This document shows positions 6,956 through 16,429 of a stretch of 45,206 nt of DNA, one piece after another; positions within the stretch are counted from its first letter, which is position 1; the number at the start of each line of letters is the position of its first letter. The position numbers and the translations under genes are program-made. The stretch is from CALWPV01 sp045632125 (GTDB lineage Bacteria > Bacillota > Clostridia > Lachnospirales > Bianqueaceae), in contig JAZQWC010000086.1 of assembly GCA_045632125.1 (NCBI GenBank), positions 1-45,206 on the forward strand, in the 5' to 3' direction. Below the pieces are notes generated by a model, which saw only the letters and a program-made list of their open reading frames with translations, did no database searches and was not told the DNA's origin.

Positions 6956-8623
6956 ATGATTAAAGATACTATTGTAGATGGGTTTCAAAATGCGGCCCAT
7001 CGCTCTTTATACCATGCACTGGGTTTAACAAAAGAAGAACAGGCTAGACCTTTGATCGGTATTGTCAGCTCGCATAATGAGATCGTACCCGGCCACATGA
7101 ATTTGGATAAGATTGCTGAGGCAGTGAAACTAGGGGTTGCTATGGCAGGTGGTACGCCGATTATGTTCCCGGCCATTGCCGTATGTGATGGCATTGCTAT
7201 GGGACATGTGGGTATGAAATATTCTTTGATCACCCGTGATCTGATTGCTGATTCCACTGAGGCTATGGTGATGGCCCATGGATTTGACGGTCTGGTTATG
7301 ATTCCTAACTGTGATAAAAATGTGCCCGGCCTGTTGATGGCTGCTGCCAGACTCAATATTCCTACTATTTTTGTCAGTGGTGGTCCCATGCTGGCTGGCC
7401 GCGTTGATGGTAAGAAAACAAGTCTATCGAGTATGTTTGAAGCCATTGGTGCTTATACTGTGGGTAAGATCGATGAAAAACAGCTGACCGTGTGTGAAGA
7501 AAACACCTGTCCCAGCTGTGGTTCCTGCTCCGGTATGTATACCGCTAACTCTATGAACTGCCTGACTGAAGTGTTGGGTATGGGTCTGCAGGGCAATGGT
7601 ACGATTCCGGCTGTGTATTCTTCTCGAATCGAACTGGCAAAACATGCCGGTATGCAGATTATGGAGCTGGTTAATAAAAATATCAAACCCCGTGATATCA
7701 TGACGGAAGCGGCCATAAAAAATGCTTTAACAGCAGACATGGCTCTGGGCTGTTCTACAAACAGCATGCTGCATCTGCCTGCTATTGCAAATGAATGCGG
7801 TGTGGAGTTCAACTTGAACATGGCCAATGAAGTGAGTGAAAGAACGCCAAATCTATGTCATCTGGCACCGGCAGGTCCTACTTATATGGAAGATTTGAAC
7901 GAAGCCGGTGGTGTATATGCCGTGCTGAAACAGCTGGCAGAGATTGGACTGTTGGATACTTCTGTTATGACCTGTACAGGAAAAACGCTGGGTGAGAACA
8001 TTCAAAATGCTGTAAACCGAGACCCGCAGGTGATCCGTACCGTGGATAATGCCTATAGTAAGACCGGTGGTATTGCTGTGCTGCGGGGTAATTTAGCGCC
8101 CGATGGCTGTGTGGTTAAACGCAGCGCAGTGGCAGCGGAGATGTTGGTGCATGAAGGTCCGGCCAAAGTGTTTAACAGTGAAGAAGAAGCGATTGCTGCC
8201 ATCTATGCCGGTAAGATCGAAAAGGGTGATGTGGTGGTGATCCGCTATGAAGGTCCGGCCGGTGGTCCCGGTATGAGAGAAATGCTTTCACCCACTTCGG
8301 CTATTGCCGGTATGGGATTGGATAAAGATGTAGCGCTGATTACTGACGGACGTTTCTCCGGAGCGACCCGTGGGGCTGCCATTGGACATATTTCACCTGA
8401 AGCAGTGCGCGGCGGCTTGATTGCTTACGTGAAAGATGGGGATATCATTTCTATCAATATTCCGGAGTATTCTATCGAGCTGAAGGTGGCTGAGAGCGAA
8501 TTGGAAGACCGTAAAAAGACGATGTCCATTCTGCAGAAGAACGACATTAAGGGTGCGCTGGCGCGCTATGCTGCTATGGTTAGCTCTGCGGATAAAGGTG
8601 CCATCATCAACCAGTTTGTATAA
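6956..8623 (+). CDS. ilvD: Dihydroxy-acid dehydratase
   Basis: Iron-sulfur dehydratase that makes the 2-oxo acid precursors of valine/leucine and isoleucine. 555 residues, full length. Cluster-ligand motifs are NCDKN with C119 and CPSCGSC at C185-C191. The IlvD/Edd signature GPAGGPGMREM and the C-terminal DGRFSGATRG segment are also present. AGGAGG precedes the ATG. It completes ilvBNCD; the branched-chain transaminase and leu genes are not in the window, so the pathway finishes elsewhere. The next gene begins 13 bp downstream, linking the pathway to a housekeeping gene string. The cluster is likely oxygen-sensitive, which suits an anaerobe. Confidence 0.97.
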   Translation: MIKDTIVDGFQNAAHRSLYHALGLTKEEQARPLIGIVSSHNEIVPGHMNLDKIAEAVKLGVAMAGGTPIMFPAIAVCDGIAMGHVGMKYSLITRDLIADSTEAMVMAHGFDGLVMIPNCDKNVPGLLMAAARLNIPTIFVSGGPMLAGRVDGKKTSLSSMFEAIGAYTVGKIDEKQLTVCEENTCPSCGSCSGMYTANSMNCLTEVLGMGLQGNGTIPAVYSSRIELAKHAGMQIMELVNKNIKPRDIMTEAAIKNALTADMALGCSTNSMLHLPAIANECGVEFNLNMANEVSERTPNLCHLAPAGPTYMEDLNEAGGVYAVLKQLAEIGLLDTSVMTCTGKTLGENIQNAVNRDPQVIRTVDNAYSKTGGIAVLRGNLAPDGCVVKRSAVAAEMLVHEGPAKVFNSEEEAIAAIYAGKIEKGDVVVIRYEGPAGGPGMREMLSPTSAIAGMGLDKDVALITDGRFSGATRGAAIGHISPEAVRGGLIAYVKDGDIISINIPEYSIELKVAESELEDRKKTMSILQKNDIKGALARYAAMVSSADKGAIINQFV

Positions 8624-8636
8624 AAGGATCGATTCT

Positions 8637-9821
8637 ATGACGAAACAAGAATTAAAGCAGCTTGCCTGCGAACTTTCGGCAATCAGTGTATTTCGTGCTG
8701 TACTGCAGAAAAAAGAAATGCAGGCTCTGCTAAACTTTTTGAAATGTGATGGCCCTTCATGGGAACAGATGGACCGTTTTGGAGCGTTTGTATATTCGCT
8801 GGCAGAGGCAGGATATTGCTTTTCTGATTTTTTGGCGAAGGCAGTATATGAAGATGAAAATACCTATATTGTAAATCTGGCTAAGAAATGCTCGGTAGCA
8901 GAGGCTTTGGTGCGCAATGCGCAGGCTGAACTTTCTTTGTTTTCAAAGCTGACGGAACTGACAGCGGAGAAGCTGTGTGAATCCATAGAGTATGAAGGTT
9001 ATGTGCCCGACTTTGAAAATCGTCCCATGGATCTGGCACAGAGCTATGCAAAGCGTATGGCCGAGGTGAATCGCTACGGTTATGGTGTTTTTGCTACAGC
9101 AGGTATGTTTAAAGTGGTGGACAATACCATTGTTCCAGTGGAAGCGGCAGATCCCATTGATCTGAGTCAGTTTATAGGCTATGAGAGCGAGCGACAGAAG
9201 CTGATGGAGAATACTAAGGCTTTAGTGGAAGGACGCCCGGCCGCCAATGCACTTTTGTGCGGTGATGCCGGTACCGGTAAGTCTTCTACTGTAAAAGCCT
9301 GTGCCAATTATTTTTATGATCAAGGTGTGCGTTTGATCGAACTGCGTAAAGATCAGCTGTTCAGCCTGTCATATGTGATGGGCCGAATTGCGGATCATCC
9401 GTTGAAATTCATTATTTTTATTGATGATCTTTCCTTTAATAAAAATGATGACTGTTTCAGCATGCTGAAGGCCGCGCTGGAAGGCAGTGCTTCTGCGAAA
9501 GCGGGAAATGCGGTAATCTACGCTACCAGTAACCGACGTCACATTGTGAAAGAAACCTTCTCGAATCGGGCAGATGAAGATGATGTACATCATTCTGATA
9601 CCGTGCAGGAGTTGATGTCTCTGTCGGATCGGTTCGGCCTGACCATTTATTTCTCCAGACCGGCCAAAAAGCTGTATCTGGATATCGTTCATGAGCTTGC
9701 AAAACGCTATGGAGTTCAAATGGATCAGGGACAGATGGATTTGAAGGCCGAGGCCTTTGCTCTGGCCAGGGGCAGTCGTTCCCCACGTGCTGCAGAGCAT
9801 TTTATTAAGAGTTTACTTTAA
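8637..9821 (+). CDS. DUF815-family AAA ATPase, function unknown
   Basis: 394-residue P-loop ATPase of the DUF815 family. Walker A GDAGTGKS is at residues 209-216 and the Walker B stretch FIIFIDD ends near 264. An arginine-rich segment near YATSNRRHI could hold sensor/finger residues. The N-terminal ~190 residues are helical and lack a recognised motif. I set the start at the ATG at 8637, 13 bp after ilvD, with AAGGATCG as a weak SD. The in-frame ORF extending back into ilvD is not credible. DUF815 proteins have no settled role that I know of. Co-transcription with ilvD upstream and pth 16 bp downstream is likely, but the neighbours do not reveal a substrate. Confidence 0.85.
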   Translation: MTKQELKQLACELSAISVFRAVLQKKEMQALLNFLKCDGPSWEQMDRFGAFVYSLAEAGYCFSDFLAKAVYEDENTYIVNLAKKCSVAEALVRNAQAELSLFSKLTELTAEKLCESIEYEGYVPDFENRPMDLAQSYAKRMAEVNRYGYGVFATAGMFKVVDNTIVPVEAADPIDLSQFIGYESERQKLMENTKALVEGRPAANALLCGDAGTGKSSTVKACANYFYDQGVRLIELRKDQLFSLSYVMGRIADHPLKFIIFIDDLSFNKNDDCFSMLKAALEGSASAKAGNAVIYATSNRRHIVKETFSNRADEDDVHHSDTVQELMSLSDRFGLTIYFSRPAKKLYLDIVHELAKRYGVQMDQGQMDLKAEAFALARGSRSPRAAEHFIKSLL

Positions 9822-9837
9822 AATTGGAGTTAGTGTT

Positions 9838-10404
9838 ATGTATTTAATTGCCGGTCTGGGTAATCCGGACTTAAAATATGCGGCCACACGACACAATGTG
9901 GGGTTTGAGGCCGTCATTCGTCTGCATGATGAACTTAAATTTACTCCTGAACGTGCTAAGTTTCAGGCAATGATCTCTCAGGGCACCATTGCAGGAGAGC
10001 CTTGCATATTGTGTCGTCCCATGACATATATGAATAACAGCGGTATTGCCATTCAGGCGGTGGCCAACTTTTATAAGATCCCGGCGGATCATGTGATTGT
10101 TATTTACGATGATGTTTCTCTGCCCTTTGGCCAGCTGCGCCTGCGAAAAGGCGGTTCAGCCGGCGGTCATAACGGCATGAAGAGCATTATTTCTCATCTG
10201 GGAACTCAGGATTTTCCCCGTGTTCGCATTGGTGTGGGTGAAAAACCTCAGGGCTGGGACCTGGCGGACTATGTGTTGGCTAAATTCACTGCGGAAGAAG
10301 TGGTGGGCATTCGGGAGACCATTGGTGAGGCTGCTAAGGCTGCCGAGGCCATTGTGTCCAAGGGGCTGGACAAGGCCATGAATTTGTATAATGTAAAAAA
10401 ATAA
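9838..10404 (+). CDS. pth: Peptidyl-tRNA hydrolase
   Basis: Cleaves peptidyl-tRNA that drops off ribosomes and recycles the tRNA. 188 residues, standard length. The N-terminal GLGNPDLKY and TRHNVGFE motifs carry the catalytic histidine H19. The MTYMNNSG, YDDVSLPFG and GGSAGGHNGMKS segments are all present. The start at 9838 has TTGGAG upstream; a longer in-frame ORF reaching back into the ATPase gene is spurious. The pth-mfd order is widespread in Firmicutes, which supports both calls. Confidence 0.97.
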   Translation: MYLIAGLGNPDLKYAATRHNVGFEAVIRLHDELKFTPERAKFQAMISQGTIAGEPCILCRPMTYMNNSGIAIQAVANFYKIPADHVIVIYDDVSLPFGQLRLRKGGSAGGHNGMKSIISHLGTQDFPRVRIGVGEKPQGWDLADYVLAKFTAEEVVGIRETIGEAAKAAEAIVSKGLDKAMNLYNVKK

Positions 10405-10438
10405 TCGCACGATGTGCGCAACTTGATGATACCAGCGT

Positions 10439-10458
10439 TCTAAAATAAGAATTTTAGA
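10439..10458. repeat. AT-rich inverted repeat upstream of mfd
   Basis: TCTAAAAT and ATTTTAGA form a perfect 8-bp inverted repeat with a 4-base centre, 33 bp before the mfd ATG. A separate CGCAC/GTGCG hairpin lies at 10406-10418. It is not followed by a T run. It could be an operator or an mRNA stem; no matching regulator is recognised. Confidence 0.35.
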
Positions 10459-10490
10459 TACGGAAGAGTGAAAAGAGAAGGGAGGATACC

Positions 10491-13400
10491 ATGCAAGGTT
10501 TATGGAACCCGATACGGCAGGAAGACTGGGCGGTAACAGCACTGGAACACATTGAAAAGCACGAACCTTTTTTGATTTCCGGTACCGGAGATTCAGTGCA
10601 GAATCATTTGATTGCTGCTTTTTCCGGCTTTACGGAGCGACCCGCTGTGGTAATCACAGCGAATGAAATGAAGGCAAAAGAAGTATACGGCGAGTTGAAG
10701 TTCTATTTTCCTAAGGCTTGTTGGTACTTCCCTGCGAAAGATCCACTATTTTACAGTGCTGATGTCCGAGGCTTAGCAATCGAAGAAGACCGTATGAAGG
10801 TCTTTCAGGCTCTGCGCCAGCAGCAGGCCAAGGTGATCGTACTGTCGGTGGAGGCTTTGTATGACAGGTTGATCCCGAAGGAAATTTGGGAAAGTTTTAT
10901 TTTGCGGAAGCGTATCGGAGATGAGCTTCCATTGGAAACCTTGATTCCTCGTCTAGCTCAAATGGGATATGAACGAAGTGAACAGGTGGATAGCCCCGGA
11001 CAGTTTTCCGTCCGCGGCGGTATTATTGACATTTACCCGATTACGGAAGATACAGCATACCGACTGGAAATGTGGGGCGATGAGATTGATTCGATTCGCG
11101 TGTTAGATACTGAAACGCAGCGTAGTGCGCATCGCTTGGAGTACATTACGGTTTTTCCGGTTTCGGAAATCGTGGTGGGTGATGAACAGATCGAAGCGGG
11201 TATTGAGCGGATCACAGAGCAGATGAAGGCAGGGGCGGCTGCTTTGCGCAAGCAGGAACTGCTTGAAGAGGCGCAGCGTCTGGAGGGAATTACAAAGAAC
11301 TTTCTGGAACGGCTGGGACAACAGCGTTTGCGTGGTTTGGAGAGTTATACGCCTTTGTTTTATGAGCATACAGTAAGCATCTTGGACTATGTGGATCCAA
11401 ATGCAGTGCTCTACTTGCAGGATCCGGCACATATTATGGAGAAGGTGCGGGTGCTGCAGGATGAGCTGGGCAACAGCTTGGAGGGACGCCTGAAGAAGGG
11501 TTATTTGCTGCCGGGACAGGGAGAGATGTTTCCGCGGTTTGCAGAGATAGAGGCCCAGTGGGAAGGCTTTTCAAGAGTATATATGTGCAGCCTTTTGGGC
11601 AGCAATCAAAATGTATTCTATATTAAAGACATTTTGCGGGTGAACAGCCGATCCATTAATGTAATCCAGGGTGATGAAAAGATGCTGTTGGATGAGCTGC
11701 GCACCAATGTAAAAATGAATTATAAAACGGTGGTTCTGACCGATAGCCTGCTGCGGGTACAGCGTATGGTGGGCCGGCTTTTGGAGGAGGGCTTGAGTGC
11801 CTATGCCTATGAAAAGCTGGAAGAGGAACCAAGACCCGGTAGTATTGCAGTGGCCAAGGGGGCTCTGGGTAAAGGGTTTAGCTATCCGGAGGCTGGTTTT
11901 GTGGTGATCTCTATGAAGGAATTGGCGGAGAGCAGCCGCAGACGCAGCACTAAGAAGAGGAAAAAGTTTAAAGCCGGTCAAAAAATCGGCAGTTTCGGCG
12001 AGCTGACAGTGGGTGATTATGTTGTACATGAAAACCACGGCGTGGGCATCTATCATGGCATTGTGCAGATGGATGACGGCGACAGCAAGCGGGATTATTT
12101 TAAAATTGTATACAAAGACGGCGGTACCCTGTATGTGCCTACAACATCGCTGGATATGCTGCAGCGCTATGTGGCCGGCGAGGATGCCAAGCCGAAATTG
12201 AATAAATTGGCCGGTAACGACTGGCAAAGAACAAAAACAAAAGTAAAAGAAGGTGTGGCAAAGCTGGCAGAGGATCTGGTGGCTTTGTATGCTGAACGCG
12301 AAAATAAAAAAGGGTATCAGTTCGCCCAGGATACGGTATGGCAGAAGGAGTTTGAGGAATCGTTTCCTTTTGAGGAAACCGACGATCAGCTGACTGCCAT
12401 TGAAGATACGAAACGTGATATGGAAAGCAGCCGAATCATGGATCGTTTGATCTGTGGTGATGTTGGTTACGGAAAGACAGAGGTGGCCATTCGTGCAGCT
12501 TTTAAGGCTGTGCAGGAGGGGAAGCAGGTGGCTTTTTTGGCACCTACTACCATATTGGCCCAGCAGCATTATAAGACTTTTGTATCCCGTATGCGCGACT
12601 ATCCGGTGAATATTGAATTGTTGTCACGTTTCCGTACGCCTAAGCAGACTAAAATTGCACTGGAGGGAACTCGGATCGGTACAGTCGATATTTTGATTGG
12701 TACACACCGATTGTTGAGTCAAGATGTGCAATTTAAGGACCTGGGACTTTTGGTGATCGACGAGGAACAGCGATTTGGTGTTGGCCACAAGGAAAAGATC
12801 AAATCCATTAAAAAAGATGTAGATGTGCTGACGCTGTCGGCAACACCTATTCCCCGTACCTTGCATATGAGTATCAATGGTATGCGCGATATGAGTTTGC
12901 TTGAGGAGGCACCCCAGCATCGTCAGCCAATACAGACTTATGTAATGGAAGAAGATAGCCAAATGATCCGTGAGGCGATCTATCGAGAGTTGGGTCGTGG
13001 TGGTCAGGTGTTCTATCTGCACAATCGTGTGGGCAGCATCGATGATGCCGCCGGTCGTGTACAGGCTATGGTGCCGGAGGCAAGAGTTGCGTTTGCCCAC
13101 GGTCAGATGAGTGAGCGCGAATTGGAAAAGGTAATGCTGCGTTTTATCGAGGGAGAAGTGGATGTATTAGTCTGCACCACTATCATCGAGACTGGTCTGG
13201 ATATCAGTAATGCGAATACGATTATCATTGAAAATGCCGATGCCATGGGTTTGGCACAGCTGTATCAGTTGCGAGGCCGAGTGGGCCGTTCGACGCGTAT
13301 GGCCTACGCCTATTTCTTGTATCGTCCCGGTAAGGTGCTGCAGGAAGTGGCTCAAAAGCGGTTGGAGGCGATTGGTGAGTTTACCGAGTTTGGAAGTGGC

Positions 13401-14036
13401 TTCAAAATTGCCATGCGCGATTTGGAGATTCGTGGTGCTGGCAACATTTTAGGACCGGAGCAACATGGACATATGGGAGCAGTTGGTTATGAACTGTACT
13501 GTAAACTGCTGCAGGAGGCTATGACCAGGGTAATGAATCAGCCTGTGGCTGAAAACTTTGAAACCACGGTGTATATCAAAGTGAATGCCTATTTGCCTTC
13601 TACTTATATTGCTAATGAGGGTCAGAAACTGGAGATATACAAGAAGATCGCAGCCATTCAAAACGAAGAAGATTATTTCGATATGCAGGATGAACTCACA
13701 GATCGTTATTCCGATATGCCGCAGTGTGTAAGCAATTTGTTGGATATTTCCTATATCAAGTCTATGGCGAATCATGTGGGCTGCGATTTGTTGGAATACA
13801 AAAAGAACAGTTTGATTTTGCAACTACGGCCGGATGCGCCTTTGGATCCCTTAAAACTGACCGCTTTCATGAAAGAGCATAAGGGAGATGCGCGTTTTGT
13901 ATCGGATGTAAAAAAAGCAAAATTGACCATGCGGGTGGAAGATGCACCCAAAGATCAGCTGTTGTTGGCTCGCATTAAAGAGGCGTTGCACGAGATCGAA
14001 GGGTTGCGGTTAGAGCCTAAGGAGAGTGCATCATGA
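10491..14036 (+). CDS. mfd: Transcription-repair coupling factor
   Basis: DNA translocase that removes RNA polymerase stalled at lesions and recruits UvrA. 1181 residues, full length. The N-terminal UvrB-like module has a degenerate P-loop region (SGTGDS near residue 31). The RNA polymerase interaction (CarD-like) domain is near 510-580 (GDYVVHENHGVGIYHG). The RecG-like motor has Walker A GDVGYGKT at 656-663, DEEQ at 757-760, and the QLRGRVGRS helicase motif VI. A TRCF C-terminal domain ends the protein. The SD is GGGAGG. The last four bases overlap the foldase gene (ATGA). uvrC of the same repair pathway lies 4.5 kb away on the other strand. Confidence 0.97.
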   Translation: MQGLWNPIRQEDWAVTALEHIEKHEPFLISGTGDSVQNHLIAAFSGFTERPAVVITANEMKAKEVYGELKFYFPKACWYFPAKDPLFYSADVRGLAIEEDRMKVFQALRQQQAKVIVLSVEALYDRLIPKEIWESFILRKRIGDELPLETLIPRLAQMGYERSEQVDSPGQFSVRGGIIDIYPITEDTAYRLEMWGDEIDSIRVLDTETQRSAHRLEYITVFPVSEIVVGDEQIEAGIERITEQMKAGAAALRKQELLEEAQRLEGITKNFLERLGQQRLRGLESYTPLFYEHTVSILDYVDPNAVLYLQDPAHIMEKVRVLQDELGNSLEGRLKKGYLLPGQGEMFPRFAEIEAQWEGFSRVYMCSLLGSNQNVFYIKDILRVNSRSINVIQGDEKMLLDELRTNVKMNYKTVVLTDSLLRVQRMVGRLLEEGLSAYAYEKLEEEPRPGSIAVAKGALGKGFSYPEAGFVVISMKELAESSRRRSTKKRKKFKAGQKIGSFGELTVGDYVVHENHGVGIYHGIVQMDDGDSKRDYFKIVYKDGGTLYVPTTSLDMLQRYVAGEDAKPKLNKLAGNDWQRTKTKVKEGVAKLAEDLVALYAERENKKGYQFAQDTVWQKEFEESFPFEETDDQLTAIEDTKRDMESSRIMDRLICGDVGYGKTEVAIRAAFKAVQEGKQVAFLAPTTILAQQHYKTFVSRMRDYPVNIELLSRFRTPKQTKIALEGTRIGTVDILIGTHRLLSQDVQFKDLGLLVIDEEQRFGVGHKEKIKSIKKDVDVLTLSATPIPRTLHMSINGMRDMSLLEEAPQHRQPIQTYVMEEDSQMIREAIYRELGRGGQVFYLHNRVGSIDDAAGRVQAMVPEARVAFAHGQMSERELEKVMLRFIEGEVDVLVCTTIIETGLDISNANTIIIENADAMGLAQLYQLRGRVGRSTRMAYAYFLYRPGKVLQEVAQKRLEAIGEFTEFGSGFKIAMRDLEIRGAGNILGPEQHGHMGAVGYELYCKLLQEAMTRVMNQPVAENFETTVYIKVNAYLPSTYIANEGQKLEIYKKIAAIQNEEDYFDMQDELTDRYSDMPQCVSNLLDISYIKSMANHVGCDLLEYKKNSLILQLRPDAPLDPLKLTAFMKEHKGDARFVSDVKKAKLTMRVEDAPKDQLLLARIKEALHEIEGLRLEPKESAS

Positions 14037-15166
14037 AAAAGCAGAAAGATAAGAAAAAAAGCCGGCGCAGCCGGATACTGCTTCAGGGGTTCTTTTTGAT
14101 AGTGCTGTTAGTGGTGGGAGGATATTTTCTGCAGCGATATACGCAACGACCGGATCAAGCGACCATTCTGGAAGTAAATGATGACAAAGTCAGCATTAGT
14201 GAAGCTATGGTTTACTATCGACTGATGGAATTGGAATTTGAACGAATGGGCTCTGAAAAAATTTGGAATTTGGAAATTCTGGGCTTGGATCCGGAGCAGA
14301 CTGCTCTTGAGCGAGTGATGGAGTCTATGATTCGGATTAAGGCGATCAAAGCCTCAGCTGGTTCTTTGAGTCCGCAGGAAGCAAGCGGGTTAGAGGAGCT
14401 AACGGAAGAGTTAGCTGAAATATTGGGCAAAGAGTATTGTGAGAAACATTATATTGATGATGAAGTAATAGAAAAAGTCGTTCAAGAGAATTATTTGGCT
14501 TATCGTTATGAAGCAGAAGCTACTTTCTTACCCGGCAGTAACGAAGGTGAGATAGAAGAAAAACTTTACCAGACCTTTGCCCGCTACGATAATTTGAATG
14601 TTGAACAGTATACCCGCTCTATACGCCTAAAGCCGATGATGTTTTATACCGGTGAATGGGTAGAAGGAGAGTGGGTTACTTATTCGGAAGCGCAAAAGGC
14701 AATGATTCTGGAAGAAGTGCTGCGAATTTACGATAACCTGGATGCCGAGTGTTTTACAGCGTTCAGTAATGAGTTTGCTGATAGTATTGAAATACAGGAT
14801 AATCCGGTGTTTGCTCAGGGAGCTGTGCAGCATCCGGGTGTGAACTTTGGAACGGTATATTTTGGACAGATGGAGCCTGGAGTGGCTGAAAAAATACTAT
14901 ATACGCCCATCGGTGAGGTCTCGGAATTGATCGAAACGCCATACGGATATTTAATTGTAAAGGTAGTTTCTTTGAGTCCGTCAACTGCTTACGATATCCA
15001 GTCATATCAAAAAATTCTGATGGATGTTAAAGAAGCATATCGGGATGAAATTATGGAACAGCTGAAAAGCCAACGTATGGAAGAAGAGTGGCAAAGGCTG
15101 GAGAAAGAGAGCAGCATCCGTCGTCATGATGCGAAATGGGAAGCGTATATGGTAAATATATCTTGA
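14033..15166 (+). CDS. Membrane-anchored PrsA/SurA-like foldase (parvulin domain)
   Basis: 377 residues with a lysine/arginine-rich start, one hydrophobic segment near residues 16-33 and then an extracytoplasmic part. There is no lipobox cysteine, so it is a signal-anchor protein, unlike lipoprotein PrsA. A SurA-N-like helical region spans about 45-190. A PpiC-like parvulin domain lies near 225-315, with FAQGAVQHPG and the closing GEVSELIETPYGYLIVKV strand. Such proteins help exported proteins fold outside the membrane; prolyl isomerase activity is not certain because the active-site residues are poorly conserved by eye. It is translationally coupled to mfd by ATGA overlap. Its stop codon overlaps the gap -35 element. 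Confidence 0.8.
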   Translation: MKKQKDKKKSRRSRILLQGFFLIVLLVVGGYFLQRYTQRPDQATILEVNDDKVSISEAMVYYRLMELEFERMGSEKIWNLEILGLDPEQTALERVMESMIRIKAIKASAGSLSPQEASGLEELTEELAEILGKEYCEKHYIDDEVIEKVVQENYLAYRYEAEATFLPGSNEGEIEEKLYQTFARYDNLNVEQYTRSIRLKPMMFYTGEWVEGEWVTYSEAQKAMILEEVLRIYDNLDAECFTAFSNEFADSIEIQDNPVFAQGAVQHPGVNFGTVYFGQMEPGVAEKILYTPIGEVSELIETPYGYLIVKVVSLSPSTAYDIQSYQKILMDVKEAYRDEIMEQLKSQRMEEEWQRLEKESSIRRHDAKWEAYMVNIS

Positions 15167-15191
15167 CAATGTTATTTATTTGTCGTAAAAT
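15163..15191 (+). promoter_or_regulatory. Strong promoter of gap
   Basis: TTGACA (15163-15168), 17-bp spacer, TAAAAT (15186-15191). The -35 overlaps the TGA stop of the foldase gene. Predicted start near 15198, leaving a short leader with TATGGAGG before the ATG. Confidence 0.8.
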
Positions 15192-15231
15192 AAACAATGT
15201 AAAATTACTACACTTATGGAGGTTGATTCCA

Positions 15232-16236
15232 ATGGTTAAAGTTGCTATTAACGGTTTTGGTCGTATCGGTCGTCTGGCTTTCCGTCAGATGTTCGGTGCT
15301 GAAGGTTATGAAGTTGTTGCTATTAACGACTTGACTGATCCTAAAATGCTGGCTCATCTGCTGAAGTATGACTCTTCTCAGGGTCGTTACGACGGTCATG
15401 AAGTTGTTGCTGGCGAAGGTTCTATCGTAGTAGACGGTAAAGAGATCACCATCTACAAGAACCCCAATCCTGCTGAGCTGCCCTGGGGCGAGCTGGGCGT
15501 AGACGTAGTTCTGGAGTGTACCGGTTTCTTCGCTTCTAAAGCAAAGAGCCAGGCTCACATCGATGCTGGTGCAAAGAAAGTTGTTATCTCTGCTCCCGCT
15601 GGTAACGATCTGAAGACTGTAGTATTCAGCGTTAACGAAGAAACTCTGTGCAAAGAAGATCAGATCATCTCTGCTGCTTCCTGCACCACCAACTGCTTGG
15701 CTCCTATGGCTAAGGCTCTGAATGATCTGGCTCCCATCAAGAGCGGTATCATGAGCACTATCCACGCTTACACTGGCGACCAGATGATTCTGGACGGTCC
15801 CCACAGAAAGGGTGACCTGCGTCGTGCACGCGCTGGCGCTGTAAACATCGTTCCCAACTCCACCGGTGCTGCTAAAGCTATCGGTTTGGTTATTCCCGAG
15901 CTGAACGGCAAGCTGATCGGTTCTGCTCAGCGTGTTCCGGTTCCCACCGGTTCCACCACCATCCTGACCGCAGTTGTTGAAGGTCATGTAACCAAAGAGC
16001 AGATCAATGCTGCTATGAAAGCTGCTGCTTCTGAGTCCTTCGGTTACAACGAGGATGAGATCGTTTCTTCCGATATCATCGGTATCACCTATGGTTCTCT
16101 GTTCGATGCAACTCAGACCATGGTTATCAATCTGGAGAACGGTACCAGCGAAGTTCAGGTTGTTTCTTGGTATGATAACGAGAACTCCTACACTTCTCAG
16201 ATGGTTCGTACCATCAAGTACTTCGCTGAGCTGTAA
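15232..16236 (+). CDS. gap: Glyceraldehyde-3-phosphate dehydrogenase
   Basis: Glycolytic NAD-dependent oxidation and phosphorylation of glyceraldehyde 3-phosphate. 334 residues. The N-terminal NAD motif is INGFGRIGRLAFRQ. The catalytic cysteine C151 lies in SAASCTTNCLAP, and the C-terminal SWYDNENSY motif is present. I start at the ATG at 15232 with GGAGG nine bases before; an in-frame extension into the foldase gene is spurious. Codon choice is visibly more biased (GCT, GGT, GTT, CGT, AAC) than in neighbouring genes, which fits very high expression. It is monocistronic, with a near-consensus promoter and a strong terminator. Confidence 0.97.
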   Translation: MVKVAINGFGRIGRLAFRQMFGAEGYEVVAINDLTDPKMLAHLLKYDSSQGRYDGHEVVAGEGSIVVDGKEITIYKNPNPAELPWGELGVDVVLECTGFFASKAKSQAHIDAGAKKVVISAPAGNDLKTVVFSVNEETLCKEDQIISAASCTTNCLAPMAKALNDLAPIKSGIMSTIHAYTGDQMILDGPHRKGDLRRARAGAVNIVPNSTGAAKAIGLVIPELNGKLIGSAQRVPVPTGSTTILTAVVEGHVTKEQINAAMKAAASESFGYNEDEIVSSDIIGITYGSLFDATQTMVINLENGTSEVQVVSWYDNENSYTSQMVRTIKYFAEL

Positions 16237-16266
16237 TATCTAATTACAGTATTTAACGAATCAAAA

Positions 16267-16295
16267 AGCTGTCAGGTTTACCTGGCAGCTTTTTT
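16267..16295 (+). terminator. Terminator of gap
   Basis: AGCTGTCAGG, loop TTTA, CCTGGCAGCT (one G-U pair), followed by TTTTT. Confidence 0.9.
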
Positions 16296-16341
16296 GTTGC
16301 GGTTTTTATTACATTTGAACCAATCTGTATGAAATATTCAC

Positions 16342-16370
16342 TTGCTTTTTCGCGAATGATTGGGTATGAT
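16342..16370 (+). promoter_or_regulatory. Possible plsC promoter
   Basis: TTGCTT (16342-16347), 17-bp spacer, TATGAT (16365-16370), about 60 bp before plsC. The -35 is weak, but a terminator just upstream makes a separate promoter necessary. Confidence 0.4.
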
Positions 16371-16429
16371 TAGAATACCAGCGTTTATTTGTGATTTGAA
16401 TGCTGAATAATATAAGTGAGGTAACAACC

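Noticed and set aside
12115..12126. ATTGTATACAAA in mfd, near-identical to the citrate operon operator
   Set aside because: It lies deep inside coding sequence, far from any promoter, and encodes ordinary Mfd residues.
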